Shown here in pieces: positions 1 through 5,857 of a stretch of DNA of 8,609 nt. Numbering within the stretch: position 1 is the stretch's first letter; each line of letters opens with the position of its first letter. Below the pieces are notes generated by a model. The model was not told where the DNA came from and did not search any database. It saw only the letters and a list, made by a program, of their open reading frames with translations. The position numbers and the translations under genes were made by a program. The stretch comes from an uncultured Marinilabiliaceae bacterium (lineage in GTDB: Bacteria; Bacteroidota; Bacteroidia; Bacteroidales; Marinilabiliaceae): assembly GCA_905235955.1 (NCBI GenBank), contig CAJONN010000119.1, positions 1-8,609 of the forward strand, in the 5' to 3' direction.

Positions 1-24
1 GATAATTTTTAGCGGAGTGGCAAC
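1..24 (+). repeat. Terminal direct repeat (left copy)
   Basis: The first 24 bases are identical to the last 24 bases of the window (8586-8609). On the right side this segment is the right arm of a large imperfect palindrome that runs into the repeat head GAGTGGCAAC. The left copy therefore looks like the truncated end of the same palindrome joined to repeat copy A. The identity is directly visible; that the window was cut or assembled at a repeat is inference. Confidence 0.85.
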
Positions 25-140
25 AGCGACGAGTTCTTTTTGTTACTTTTTCTGTCGGCACAGAAAAAGTAAAAGACTAATGAAAAAGCCGTGTTTGGGA
101 ACTTGTTTGTAGTACATTTCTACTTGCGAAACTTGAGTAA
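15..140 (+). repeat. Dispersed intergenic repeat, copy A
   Basis: This non-coding block has a head GAGTGGCAACAGCGAC (15-30) and a T-rich stretch. A hairpin follows, with arms TTACTTTTTCTGT (43-55) and ACAGAAAAAGTAA (60-72) around a CGGC loop. Next come GACTAATGAAAAAGCCG and the tail TACTTGCGAAACTTGAGTAA (121-140). Nearly the whole block reappears in inverted orientation at 5676-5822, with the same order of parts and a longer insert at the hairpin tip. Fragments of head or tail occur at 4209-4245, 4291-4315 and 8375-8390. No coding potential is seen. It resembles a REP- or MITE-like extragenic element, but neither a transposase nor target-site duplications could be identified. Confidence 0.8.
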
Positions 141-291
141 AACAAGAGAACCGCCGCATATCAATTAGCATTAATTAACAAAAATACTAATACACTATAT
201 ATCAACATATTACATTTGCTATTTATGCTTAATATTAACACAATATTTGATTTTTAACACAAAAAATAGAGAGTTGTAAAATATGAGAACG
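141..291. other. AT-rich intergenic DNA without a recognisable gene
   Basis: About 150 very AT-rich bases lie between repeat copy A and the promoter of the first gene. No ORF of useful length and no strong hairpin was seen. A second -7-like element, TACATTTGC, lies at 211-219 but lacks a TTG at the expected distance, so it may be chance in AT-rich DNA. Confidence 0.5.
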
Positions 292-300
292 TAACTTTGC
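274..300 (+). promoter_or_regulatory. Bacteroidota-type promoter of the cysteine-less thioredoxin gene
   Basis: The -7 element TAACTTTGC (292-300) matches the Bacteroidota consensus TAnnTTTG. A TTG at 274-276 lies only 15 bases upstream, shorter than the usual 19-20, so the -33 assignment is weak. Transcription would start near 305, about 120 bases before the chosen start codon. Confidence 0.6.
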
Positions 301-304
301 ACCG

Positions 305-423
305 TCTATTTTAGGTTGGTTAGGTTATTAGCTACGCCAATAACAACGCAGCCAACTACCGAACCGCTGAGATGGAAAGCCTTGAGCTGGTGTTTCAGAG
401 GGCAACCTAAGAAAAACTACAGA
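305..423 (+). promoter_or_regulatory. Possible structured 5' leader RNA
   Basis: Starting just after the predicted transcription start, TTAGGTTG (311-318) can pair perfectly with CAACCTAA (403-410), closing a domain that ends 13 bases before the start codon. Inside it, GTTATT (324-329) pairs with AATAAC (339-344), and CTGA (367-370) with TCAG (395-398). An alternative pairing, GTTGG (315-319) with CCAAC (352-356), would compete with the closing stem, as in a switching leader. The segment also contains a 12-codon ORF, MESLELVFQRAT (372-410), whose stop lies in the closing stem. It is richer in G and C than its surroundings. No known riboswitch class was recognised, so the function is unknown. 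Confidence 0.35.
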
Positions 424-960
424 ATGAAGAAAAACCTACGTACTAAATTTTATGTAATTTTATGTTTGGCAACAATGGTAATATTGTCGTCAAACAAAAA
501 AGAAGCTGGAAGCCAAGCATATACCGAGCAAATGCTCAAAATGAACGGCACTGAAGAGGTAAGTGGCAAACAGCTAAGCACCGACAGCCTAAAAGGCAAA
601 ATGATAATACTCAACTTTTGGGCATCATACGATGCACAGTCGCGCATCAACAGCTACAAACTACTGCAAGTAGCAGAGGATTATGAAAGCCAGAAATTCC
701 ACAATGGCAACGGATTGGAAGTAATAAGCATATCGCTTGACAAATACCATTCGCCCCTCAGAAAAGCCATTCAGACTGACGGTACAGAACGCTTTCATCA
801 TATTTGCGATTACAAAGGAACTGACTCAGAATGGGCAAAACTATTTGAAGTTTATCGCCCAGTCAACCTACTTATCGATGCCGATGGTGTAATAATAGCT
901 CGCGACTTCAACGTAGAGACTATGCGCACTACACTCAATATGCTTGCAAGCGAAAACTAA
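424..960 (+). CDS. Exported TlpA-like thioredoxin-fold protein lacking the CXXC cysteines
   Basis: This 178-residue protein starts at ATG 424. An in-frame TTG at 316 would add 36 residues of non-conserved sequence overlapping the leader, so it was not used. The N-terminus (KKNLRTK, then a hydrophobic stretch at about 9-21) looks like a signal peptide or membrane anchor; no convincing lipobox is present. The rest aligns along its length with the next gene: LKGKMIILNFWAS (56-68), NGNG (94-97), ISISLD (101-106), HICDYKG (126-132) and RPVNLLIDADG (145-155), which includes the probable cis-proline P146. Where the active paralog has WCGPC, this one has YDAQS (69-73), so both redox cysteines are gone. 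TlpA/ResA proteins normally reduce or exchange disulfides outside the cytoplasm; this copy cannot do so by the usual mechanism. It may bind a partner or be a decaying duplicate, but the frame is intact. Confidence 0.8.
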   Translation: MKKNLRTKFYVILCLATMVILSSNKKEAGSQAYTEQMLKMNGTEEVSGKQLSTDSLKGKMIILNFWASYDAQSRINSYKLLQVAEDYESQKFHNGNGLEVISISLDKYHSPLRKAIQTDGTERFHHICDYKGTDSEWAKLFEVYRPVNLLIDADGVIIARDFNVETMRTTLNMLASEN

Positions 961-965
961 CACTT

Positions 966-993
966 TTGAGTCGTTTGAAATAAAACGGCTCAA
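966..993 (+). terminator. Probable intrinsic terminator between the two thioredoxin genes
   Basis: TTGAGTCGTTT (966-976) pairs with AAACGGCTCAA (983-993), an 11-bp stem with one G-T pair and a six-base loop, starting five bases after the stop codon. The following TTGTTG is only a weak T-tract. The end of the stem directly abuts the TTG element of the next promoter. Confidence 0.6.
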
Positions 994-996
994 TTG

Positions 997-1027
997 TTGC
1001 ATATATGGCTGACATTGTATATATTTG
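997..1027 (+). promoter_or_regulatory. Bacteroidota-type promoter of the WCGPC thioredoxin gene
   Basis: TTG (997-999) and TATATTTG (1020-1027) are separated by exactly 20 bases, a good match to the Bacteroidota sigma factor consensus. Transcription would start near 1034, about 45 bases before the gene, so the two thioredoxin paralogs can be expressed independently. Confidence 0.7.
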
Positions 1028-1079
1028 AAACAGAAAAAACATCGCACAAAGCGGGACGACAACTAAGACACTCTCTATT

Positions 1080-1598
1080 ATGAATGCAATCAGAACAATA
1101 TTTGTAGCCATTTCTATCTTGGCTTCAATGACAGCCCAAGCACAATTAGTAGGACTCGAAGTAGGCAACAAAGCCCCAGAACTCATATTCAACAACCCAC
1201 AAGGTATAGCCATATCGCTCAGCTCACTCAAAGGCAAAATGGTACTGATAGACTTTTGGGCTTCATGGTGCGGACCTTGCCGATTTGAGAACCCCAACGT
1301 AGTGGCAGCTTACCGTACATATAAAAACAAAGAATTTAAAAACGGCAACGGTTTTACCATATATAGCGTTTCGCTCGACAACAATGCCGACCGATGGAAA
1401 AACGCCATAGAAAAAGACAGCCTCACATGGAGTGCTCATGTTTGCGACTTTGGCGGCTGGAGTAGCAAAGCTGCACAAAAATACAACATACATAGCATTC
1501 CGTCTAACTTCCTTATCGATGGCGATGGCATCATTGTAGCCAAAAACCTAAAAGGAGAAAGGCTCAAAGCTGCACTCGAATATTTCCGAAAAGATTAG
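1080..1598 (+). CDS. Exported TlpA/ResA-family thiol-disulfide oxidoreductase
   Basis: This 172-residue protein begins with a typical signal peptide (MNAIRTIFVAISILASMTAQAQ, probable cleavage after AQA), so it should act in the periplasm or be held outside the inner membrane. The thioredoxin domain follows: LKGKMVLIDFWAS (50-62), the catalytic WCGPC with cysteines at 64 and 67, SVSLD (96-100), and a loop with the probable cis-proline P141 in SIPSNFLIDGDG. The length and features fit a minimal TlpA/ResA protein of about 140-150 mature residues. Family members reduce disulfides in exported proteins such as apocytochromes; the substrate here cannot be told. It lies 119 bases after its cysteine-less paralog, with a terminator and its own promoter between them, suggesting tandem duplication followed by divergence. 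Confidence 0.88.
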   Translation: MNAIRTIFVAISILASMTAQAQLVGLEVGNKAPELIFNNPQGIAISLSSLKGKMVLIDFWASWCGPCRFENPNVVAAYRTYKNKEFKNGNGFTIYSVSLDNNADRWKNAIEKDSLTWSAHVCDFGGWSSKAAQKYNIHSIPSNFLIDGDGIIVAKNLKGERLKAALEYFRKD

Positions 1599-1653
1599 AA
1601 ACATAAAATATTAAAAGTGCATTCTATATTTAGAACACAAAAAAAATACTGAC

Positions 1654-1687
1654 ATGGCAGCCGACAATCCGACTGCCATTTTGTTTG
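1654..1687 (+). terminator. Intrinsic terminator after the thioredoxin genes
   Basis: ATGGCAG (1654-1660) and CTGCCAT (1673-1679) form a 7-bp stem with a 12-base loop, followed by the T-rich tail TTTTGTTTG. It separates the thioredoxin genes from the grpE-dnaJ operon. Confidence 0.7.
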
Positions 1688-1693
1688 TAAAAA

Positions 1694-1761
1694 TGACAAT
1701 GTGTCAGCCATTACCAATATGGCAAACATATTGATAAACGCCAAAGCGCTTTATTTATCAA
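1694..1761 (+). promoter_or_regulatory. Inverted repeats upstream of grpE (possible heat-shock control region)
   Basis: Two inverted repeats lie between the upstream terminator and grpE. TGACA (1694-1698) and TGTCA (1702-1706) flank three bases. TTGATAAA (1731-1738) and TTTATCAA (1754-1761) are perfect 8-base arms with the palindrome AAAGCGCTTT (1743-1752) between them. Neither matches the CIRCE operator of HrcA, and no good TAnnTTTG element is seen here, so the grpE promoter was not located. A role as operators is inference from position only. Confidence 0.35.
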
Positions 1762-1790
1762 CACACATACTGAAAAAAATATCACACTAT

Positions 1791-2363
1791 ATGTCAGCAG
1801 AAGAACAGAAAACAACAGAGGAACAAACTTCGGAAGAACAGACAGAAAACAACACTAATACACAAACCGAAGCTACCGAAGCAGCAACTGAAGAAACTGA
1901 AACACAGCCACTAAGCGAAGTAGAACAACTCAGCGCAAAACTGGCTGAACTGAACGACAAGTATGTCAGACTTGCTGCCGAATATGACAACTATAGGAAG
2001 CGCACAACAAAAGAGAAAGCCGACCTCATAAAAGGTGCAGGTAGCGACATATTAGTAGGCTTGCTACCTGTGATGGACGACTTTGAGCGCGCACTAACTC
2101 ACATGACAGACGCTGCCGATGTGGCATCGCTCAAAGAGGGCGTTGACATCATCTACAAAAAATTTGCAGAATTCCTCAATAAAAAAGGCGTAAGCGAAAT
2201 ACCAGCTAAAGGCGAAACCTTTGATGCTGATGTGCACGAAGCTGTAACAACCATTCCAGCTCCGTCTGACGAGTTCAAAGGCAAGGTATTTGACTGCGTA
2301 GAAAAAGGTTACCGCATGGGCGACAAGGTTATACGCTTTGCCAAAGTTGTGGTTTGCCAATAA
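1791..2363 (+). CDS. grpE: GrpE, nucleotide exchange factor of DnaK
   Basis: GrpE releases ADP from DnaK (Hsp70) in the cytoplasm and so resets the chaperone for a new substrate. The 190-residue product opens with a low-complexity tail rich in E, T and Q (1-40). A long helix follows, including [19 protein letters not shown] (54-72), which forms the dimer coiled coil. Next are the core segment [12 protein letters not shown] (91-102) and the C-terminal beta domain with FDADVHEAV (144-152), [16 protein letters not shown] (173-188). These match the GrpE signature region and the family's usual length. The ATG at 1791 was preferred over an in-frame GTG at 1701, because residues before MSAEEQ do not look like GrpE and that extension would cross the inverted repeats. 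The stop lies 14 bases before dnaJ, so the two genes form one operon; dnaK is not in the window. Confidence 0.95.
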   Translation: MSAEEQKTTEEQTSEEQTENNTNTQTEATEAATEETETQPLSEVEQLSAKLAELNDKYVRLAAEYDNYRKRTTKEKADLIKGAGSDILVGLLPVMDDFERALTHMTDAADVASLKEGVDIIYKKFAEFLNKKGVSEIPAKGETFDADVHEAVTTIPAPSDEFKGKVFDCVEKGYRMGDKVIRFAKVVVCQ

Positions 2364-2377
2364 AAAACAGAAGAAAA

Positions 2378-3511
2378 ATGGCTAAAAGAGATTATTACGA
2401 AGTGCTGGGCGTGCAAAAAAACGCATCAGCTGACGAAATAAAAAAGGCTTACAGAAAACTGGCCATCAAATATCACCCTGACAAAAACCCGGGCGATAAG
2501 GAGGCTGAAGAGAAGTTTAAAGAGGCTGCTGAAGCATACGATGTTTTGTCGAATGCCGACAAAAAGGCTAAGTATGACCAATTTGGCCATGCAGCATTTG
2601 AAAATGGCGGTGGCGGCGGTGGCTACTACAGCGGTGGCATGTCGATGGACGACATATTCAGCCAATTTGGCGACATATTTGGTTCGTTTGGCTTTGGTGG
2701 TGGTTCGTCGCGCCGACGTGTAAACAAAGGTTCGAGCCTCAGAGTAAAGGTAAAACTCAACCTTAGTGAAATAGCCAATGGCGTAGAGAAAAAATTTAAG
2801 GTAAAGAAACAAGTGCAATGTTCGCACTGCAATGGCACAGGCGCAAAAAACGATTCGGCTGTAAAGAAATGTACCTACTGCAATGGCACAGGTGTAATAT
2901 CACAAATGGTACATTCGATACTCGGACCGATGTATAGCAAAACAACTTGTCCGCATTGCAATGGCGAGGGCAAAACGATAACCGACAAATGTACGCATTG
3001 CCACGGCACCGGACTAGTAGAAGAAGAGGAAGTTGTAAGCGTAAGGATACCGGCAGGCGTAGAGGCTGGCATGCAACTCAATGTAGCAGGCAAAGGCAAC
3101 GCAGCCAAAAATGGCGGCATCAATGGCGACTTGCTTGTAGTGATTGACGAAGAGCCACATAGCGAACTTGTGCGCGATGGTAGCAACCTCATCTACCACC
3201 TCTACATGAGCATACCAGACGTATTGCTTGGCACACAAGTAGAGATACCAACTGTTGATGGCAAGGTGCGACTCAAGATAGATGCTGGCACACAACCCGG
3301 CAAGGTGTTGAGACTGCAAGGTAAAGGCTTGCCAGAGGTAAACAGCCACATGAAGGGCGATTTGCTTGTAAGAGTTGATGTATTTGTGCCAAAGAGCCTA
3401 ACCAAAGATGAGCAGAAGATAGTAGAGCAACTAAAAAATTCGCCATCGTTCAACCCATCAGCAACTGACAAGGCTGGCTTCTTCTCGCGTATGAAGTCGA
3501 TGTTCAACTAA
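2378..3511 (+). CDS. dnaJ: DnaJ, class I Hsp40 co-chaperone
   Basis: DnaJ delivers unfolded proteins to DnaK and stimulates its ATPase. The 377-residue product has all parts of a class I family member in order. The J domain (about 1-70) carries HPD at 33-35. The glycine/phenylalanine-rich linker spans about 73-113. The zinc domain has four CXXCXGXG repeats: CSHCNGTG 148, CTYCNGTG 165, CPHCNGEG 191 and CTHCHGTG 205. The C-terminal substrate-binding domain contains [18 protein letters not shown], and [16 protein letters not shown]. Its length is normal for DnaJ. ATG 2378 ([12 protein letters not shown]) is the standard DnaJ start; an in-frame TTG within the end of grpE is unlikely. It follows grpE by 14 bases and is probably co-transcribed with it, then ends at a strong terminator. 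Confidence 0.97.
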   Translation: MAKRDYYEVLGVQKNASADEIKKAYRKLAIKYHPDKNPGDKEAEEKFKEAAEAYDVLSNADKKAKYDQFGHAAFENGGGGGGYYSGGMSMDDIFSQFGDIFGSFGFGGGSSRRRVNKGSSLRVKVKLNLSEIANGVEKKFKVKKQVQCSHCNGTGAKNDSAVKKCTYCNGTGVISQMVHSILGPMYSKTTCPHCNGEGKTITDKCTHCHGTGLVEEEEVVSVRIPAGVEAGMQLNVAGKGNAAKNGGINGDLLVVIDEEPHSELVRDGSNLIYHLYMSIPDVLLGTQVEIPTVDGKVRLKIDAGTQPGKVLRLQGKGLPEVNSHMKGDLLVRVDVFVPKSLTKDEQKIVEQLKNSPSFNPSATDKAGFFSRMKSMFN

Positions 3512-3531
3512 TTTTTTAGAAATATTATAAG

Positions 3532-3568
3532 CGGAGCGATACTCGTATGTAGGATTGCTCCGTTTTTT
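3532..3568 (+). terminator. Intrinsic terminator of the grpE-dnaJ operon
   Basis: CGGAGCGAT (3532-3540) pairs with ATTGCTCCG (3554-3562), a 9-bp stem with one G-T pair and a 13-base loop, followed directly by six T residues. It lies 20 bases after the dnaJ stop and just before the convergent gene on the other strand. Confidence 0.9.
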
Positions 3569-3589
3569 GTGCCCATTTTTTCACAAACG

Positions 3590-4165
3590 CTACTCCAACT
3601 GCTTCAGCAAACGAACATATAATTCAGCTTTGCGTTCAAGCTTCATAGGATAAGCTCTCGATGATGAAGGCATACGCCATAGCTTGATATTGCGCCCATC
3701 AACTACCGCCTCAGCATATTCACCCACATGTGGCAACCGCACGTTTAGTTGCTCGGCACACACTTCGGCAGATTTTGTACCTGTAGCTACAATATGCTCA
3801 CAATATGGCAATTGACACAAAAGTTGCGCTACAGATGTAGGTTGTACTATTTGCAAATCGCTATCAGAGGCAGTGCCACGAGTGCGCACTACGGCTACGG
3901 CTGTATCGAACAGAGCTATACCAACACGACTAAGCAACTCAACAATGCGTTCTTTGCAAAACTTACGATTAGACATATCAACAAAGGCATCTTTATTGTT
4001 GCAAAAAACAAGTCCGAAGATGCGCCACATATCATTTTGAAAGTTTGGATAAAAAAACTCTATAGACCACCGCACCTTGCTTGGCGGAAAGCTACCAAGC
4101 ATTAGCACTTTGGCATTGTGAGGCAAAAATGGTTCGAGAGGATGATATTCGACATTATTGGCCAT
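3590..4165 (-). CDS. Uracil-DNA glycosylase superfamily protein (possible base-excision repair)
   Basis: Two motifs place this protein of about 191 residues in the uracil-DNA glycosylase superfamily. An early GSFPP motif (24-28) is followed by FFYPNFQNDMWRIFG (37-51). A late MPSSSRAYPM motif (165-174) corresponds to the leucine/loop region that inserts into DNA. In between, GIALFDTAVAVVRTRGTASD (82-101) resembles the middle segment of the hypoxanthine/uracil glycosylase branch. These enzymes remove a damaged base, such as uracil or hypoxanthine, from DNA. The motifs are closer to the single-domain deoxyinosine-glycosylase-like group than to UngA (GQDPYH). The substrate is not known. The start is uncertain: MANNVEYHPLEPFLP at 4165 was chosen, with ATG 4171 and TTG 4216 as alternatives. 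The gene is convergent with dnaJ and has no clear promoter consensus upstream. Confidence 0.75.
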   Translation of the reverse strand: MANNVEYHPLEPFLPHNAKVLMLGSFPPSKVRWSIEFFYPNFQNDMWRIFGLVFCNNKDAFVDMSNRKFCKERIVELLSRVGIALFDTAVAVVRTRGTASDSDLQIVQPTSVAQLLCQLPYCEHIVATGTKSAEVCAEQLNVRLPHVGEYAEAVVDGRNIKLWRMPSSSRAYPMKLERKAELYVRLLKQLE

Positions 4166-4208
4166 TGGCATTTTTTTTGAGGAAAATATGACAGATATGA
4201 ATTGAATG

Positions 4209-4245
4209 TTACTCAAGTTTCACAAGTGAGTCACTGATGCCACTC
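4209..4245 (-). repeat. Internally deleted copy of the dispersed repeat
   Basis: Read on the minus strand, this segment is GAGTGGCATCAGTGAC directly followed by TCACTTGTGAAACTTGAGTAA. The first part matches the head of copy A (15-30) at 14 of 16 positions, and the second matches its tail (121-140). The roughly 90 bases of hairpin core between them in copy A are absent. It lies just upstream of the glycosylase gene. Confidence 0.6.
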
Positions 4246-4290
4246 TGCAACATCACCTACCTATAATCTTCTGCCCATTCGTGGTTGTAT

Positions 4291-4315
4291 TACTTGCGAA
4301 AGTTGAGTAAAACAA
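4291..4315 (+). repeat. Solo tail end of the dispersed repeat
   Basis: TACTTGCGAAAGTTGAGTAA followed by AACAA matches 121-145 of copy A except for one base (G for C). The head and core are not seen next to it. It lies between the internally deleted copy and the cysK terminator. Confidence 0.65.
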
Positions 4316-4334
4316 CAATATTTTTAAAAGATAC

Positions 4335-4367
4335 AAAAAGCAGATGTAGCACCAAAGCTACATCTGC
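4335..4367 (-). terminator. Intrinsic terminator of cysK
   Basis: On the minus strand, GCAGATGTAGC and GCTACATCTGC form a perfect 11-bp stem (4357-4367 with 4340-4350) around a six-base loop, followed by five T residues (4339-4335). It lies 37 bases after the cysK stop codon. Confidence 0.92.
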
Positions 4368-4404
4368 ACATAGCATAAAAATATGCCATATTTTTCTCTG
4401 TTTA

Positions 4405-5352
4405 TTAGAGTGGATACTCTTCAAAGGCATAGAGTGTAGTTGAGAGGTAGCGCTCGCCAGTGTCAGGAAGCACTACAACAATGTTTTTGCCTTTGTTTTC
4501 GGGCTGTTGTGCAAGCTTAGTTGCGGCAAATGTTGCAGCACCTGCTGATATGCCCACGAGCAAACCTTCTGTCTGAGCCAACTTGCGGCTTGTTCTAATA
4601 GCGTCATCGCTGTCAACAGCTATCACTTGGTCAACTACAGTAGCATCGTATGTCTTGGGCACGAAGCCTGCACCAATGCCTTGTATCTTGTGAGGTCCCG
4701 GAGCTTTACCTGACAACACTGCCGATGTCGATGGCTCTACAGCTATCACCTTGATAGCAGGATTGAGTTGTTTCAAGCGTTTGCCTGTGCCACTCACTGT
4801 GCCACCTGTGCCTACTCCTGCTACCAATATGTCAACCTTGCCATCGGTGTCGCGCCAAATTTCTTCAGCTGTCGTCTTCTCATGAATTGCAGGGTTGTCC
4901 GGATTCTCAAATTGTTGCAAGATGACAGAACCTGCATTTGCGTTGCGCAAACGCTCTGCTTCAGCTATTGCACCCTTCATGCCGTCTACACCGGGAGTTA
5001 ACACTATCTCGGCACCCAATGCTTTGAGCAAGTTGCGACGCTCTACACTCATGGTTTCTGGCATAGTGAGGATGAGTCGATATCCTTTTACTGCTGCAAC
5101 AAATGCCAACCCTACACCAGTGTTACCACTTGTTGGCTCTATGATGATTGTGCCAGCTTTCAGCACGCCACGTTTTTCAGCTTCAACTATCATGTTGTAA
5201 GCTACACGGTCTTTCACACTGCCAAGCGGATTGAAGTATTCGAGTTTTGCAATTATGTTGCTATTTACATTGTTTACTTTGCTATAAGCCGAGAGTTGGA
5301 GCAACGGCGTATTACCAATCAGGTCGGTAAGTTGTTTTGCTATTTTTGCCAT
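4405..5352 (-). CDS. cysK: Cysteine synthase A (O-acetylserine sulfhydrylase)
   Basis: This cytoplasmic PLP enzyme makes L-cysteine from O-acetyl-L-serine and sulfide, the last step of sulfur assimilation. The 315-residue product has the family motifs in order: [10 protein letters not shown] (11-20), NPLGSVKDR with the PLP lysine K47 (41-49), the substrate loop EPTSGNTG (72-79), the phosphate-binding [10 protein letters not shown] (179-188), and GISAG with S269, which contacts the pyridine nitrogen. The C-terminal ERYLST segment (300-305) and the length fit CysK rather than CysM. ATG 5352 ([13 protein letters not shown]) is the natural start; a longer reading frame to 5532 would run through the terminator and part of the tRNA-Trp gene and is rejected. 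It has its own promoter and terminator, so it is a single-gene unit. Confidence 0.96.
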   Translation of the reverse strand: MAKIAKQLTDLIGNTPLLQLSAYSKVNNVNSNIIAKLEYFNPLGSVKDRVAYNMIVEAEKRGVLKAGTIIIEPTSGNTGVGLAFVAAVKGYRLILTMPETMSVERRNLLKALGAEIVLTPGVDGMKGAIAEAERLRNANAGSVILQQFENPDNPAIHEKTTAEEIWRDTDGKVDILVAGVGTGGTVSGTGKRLKQLNPAIKVIAVEPSTSAVLSGKAPGPHKIQGIGAGFVPKTYDATVVDQVIAVDSDDAIRTSRKLAQTEGLLVGISAGAATFAATKLAQQPENKGKNIVVVLPDTGERYLSTTLYAFEEYPL

Positions 5353-5389
5353 ATATCTGAAATTTTGTGTTAAAAAATATTTACTAATG

Positions 5390-5397
5390 CAAATGTA
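5390..5397 (-). promoter_or_regulatory. -7 element of the cysK promoter
   Basis: On the minus strand, TACATTTG (followed by C) matches the Bacteroidota TAnnTTTG consensus about 38 bases before the cysK start. A clear TTG at about -33 is not seen, so recognition may be weak or aided by a regulator. Confidence 0.55.
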
Positions 5398-5454
5398 TAA
5401 TAAATTATTACTATTTAATATAGTTTTTTCTAAAAAAAAGTTTCGCAGTAAGAC

Positions 5455-5489
5455 AAAAAAAACCGAAACTTTTTCAAGAAGTTCCGGTT
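5455..5489 (-). terminator. Intrinsic terminator of the tRNA-Trp gene
   Basis: AACCGAAACTT (5461-5471) and AAGTTCCGGTT (5479-5489) pair with a single A-C mismatch. On the minus strand the hairpin is followed by eight T residues (5462-5455). It ends 13 bases after the tRNA and separates it from cysK. Confidence 0.85.
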
Positions 5490-5502
5490 TTGACAAATTT
5501 TG

Positions 5503-5575
5503 CACGGGAGGAGAGGCTCGAACTCCCGACACCTGGTTTTGGAGACCAGTGCTCTACCAACTGAGCTACACCCGT
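5503..5575 (-). tRNA. tRNA-Trp (anticodon CCA)
   Basis: The minus strand folds into a 73-base cloverleaf. It has an acceptor stem ACGGGTG with CTCCCGT, D stem GCTC/GAGC, anticodon stem CTGGT/ACCAG with loop CTCCAAA, and T stem GGGAG/CTCTC with loop TTCGAGC. The anticodon CCA lies at 5540-5542 and reads UGG. The discriminator base is G, as expected for bacterial tRNA-Trp. The acceptor stem has a T-T mismatch at its sixth pair. The 3' CCA is not encoded and would be added after transcription. It has its own promoter and terminator. Confidence 0.96.
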
Positions 5576-5595
5576 GTATTTTCGTAATTGCGGTG

Positions 5596-5626
5596 CAAAG
5601 ATATTAACTATTGTTTAATTTTCCAA
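5596..5626 (-). promoter_or_regulatory. Bacteroidota-type promoter of tRNA-Trp
   Basis: On the minus strand, TTG (5626-5624) and TATCTTTG (5603-5596, followed by C) are exactly 20 bases apart, a full match to the Bacteroidota consensus. The mature tRNA starts about 20 bases downstream. Confidence 0.85.
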
Positions 5627-5675
5627 ATACAAGGTTGTTGTTTTTTTGCCCCCCACGGTTTCTACTTTTACCTTC

Positions 5676-5822
5676 TTACTCAAGTTTCGCAAGTAAAAAT
5701 GTATTGCAAATAAAATTCCAAATACGGCTTTTTCATTAGTCTTTTACTTTTTCTTTCCGCAAGACTCAACGATGATTGAGCGAAGCGAAATAAAAAGTAA
5801 CAAAAAAAAGAACTCGTTGCTG
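5676..5822 (-). repeat. Dispersed intergenic repeat, copy B (inverted relative to copy A)
   Basis: Read on the minus strand, this block matches copy A from CAGCAACGAGTTC (5822-5810) through the T-rich part, GTTACTTTTT, AAAAAGTAAAAGACTAATG, AAAAAGCCGTATTTGG, to the tail TTACTTGCGAAACTTGAGTAA (ending at 5676). The hairpin is present (5744-5752 with 5792-5800), but its tip is longer and holds a second small hairpin, CTCAA/TTGAG (5765-5769 and 5776-5780), followed by GCGAAGCGA. It fills most of the gap between the tRNA-Trp promoter and rnr, with no ORF. Confidence 0.85.
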
Positions 5823-5857
5823 ATACCAACAAAATGTAAATTCTGATAAAACTTTTC

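Noticed and set aside
324..360. preQ1-I riboswitch, because of GGTTATTAGCTACGCC and a downstream AACTA
   Set aside because: The A-rich tail and stem-loop lengths do not fit the class, and the downstream gene has no link to queuosine.
316..423. TTG-started N-terminal extension of the first thioredoxin
   Set aside because: It places 36 non-conserved residues before a normal signal peptide and overlaps the foldable leader.
2426..2827. Antisense open frames within dnaJ
   Set aside because: They mirror the glycine-rich and zinc-repeat codons of dnaJ and have no independent support.
1791..3511. A CIRCE (HrcA) operator for the chaperone operon
   Set aside because: The CIRCE arms TTAGCACTC and GAGTGCTAA were not found upstream of grpE.
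4209..4315. A CRISPR-like array, because related repeats occur close together
   Set aside because: There are only two copies here, in opposite orientations, of unequal length, with no regular spacers and no cas genes.
5353..5532. A 60-residue N-terminal extension of cysK
   Set aside because: It would translate the tRNA-Trp terminator and part of the tRNA and would start upstream of the cysK promoter; the family start is ATG 5352.
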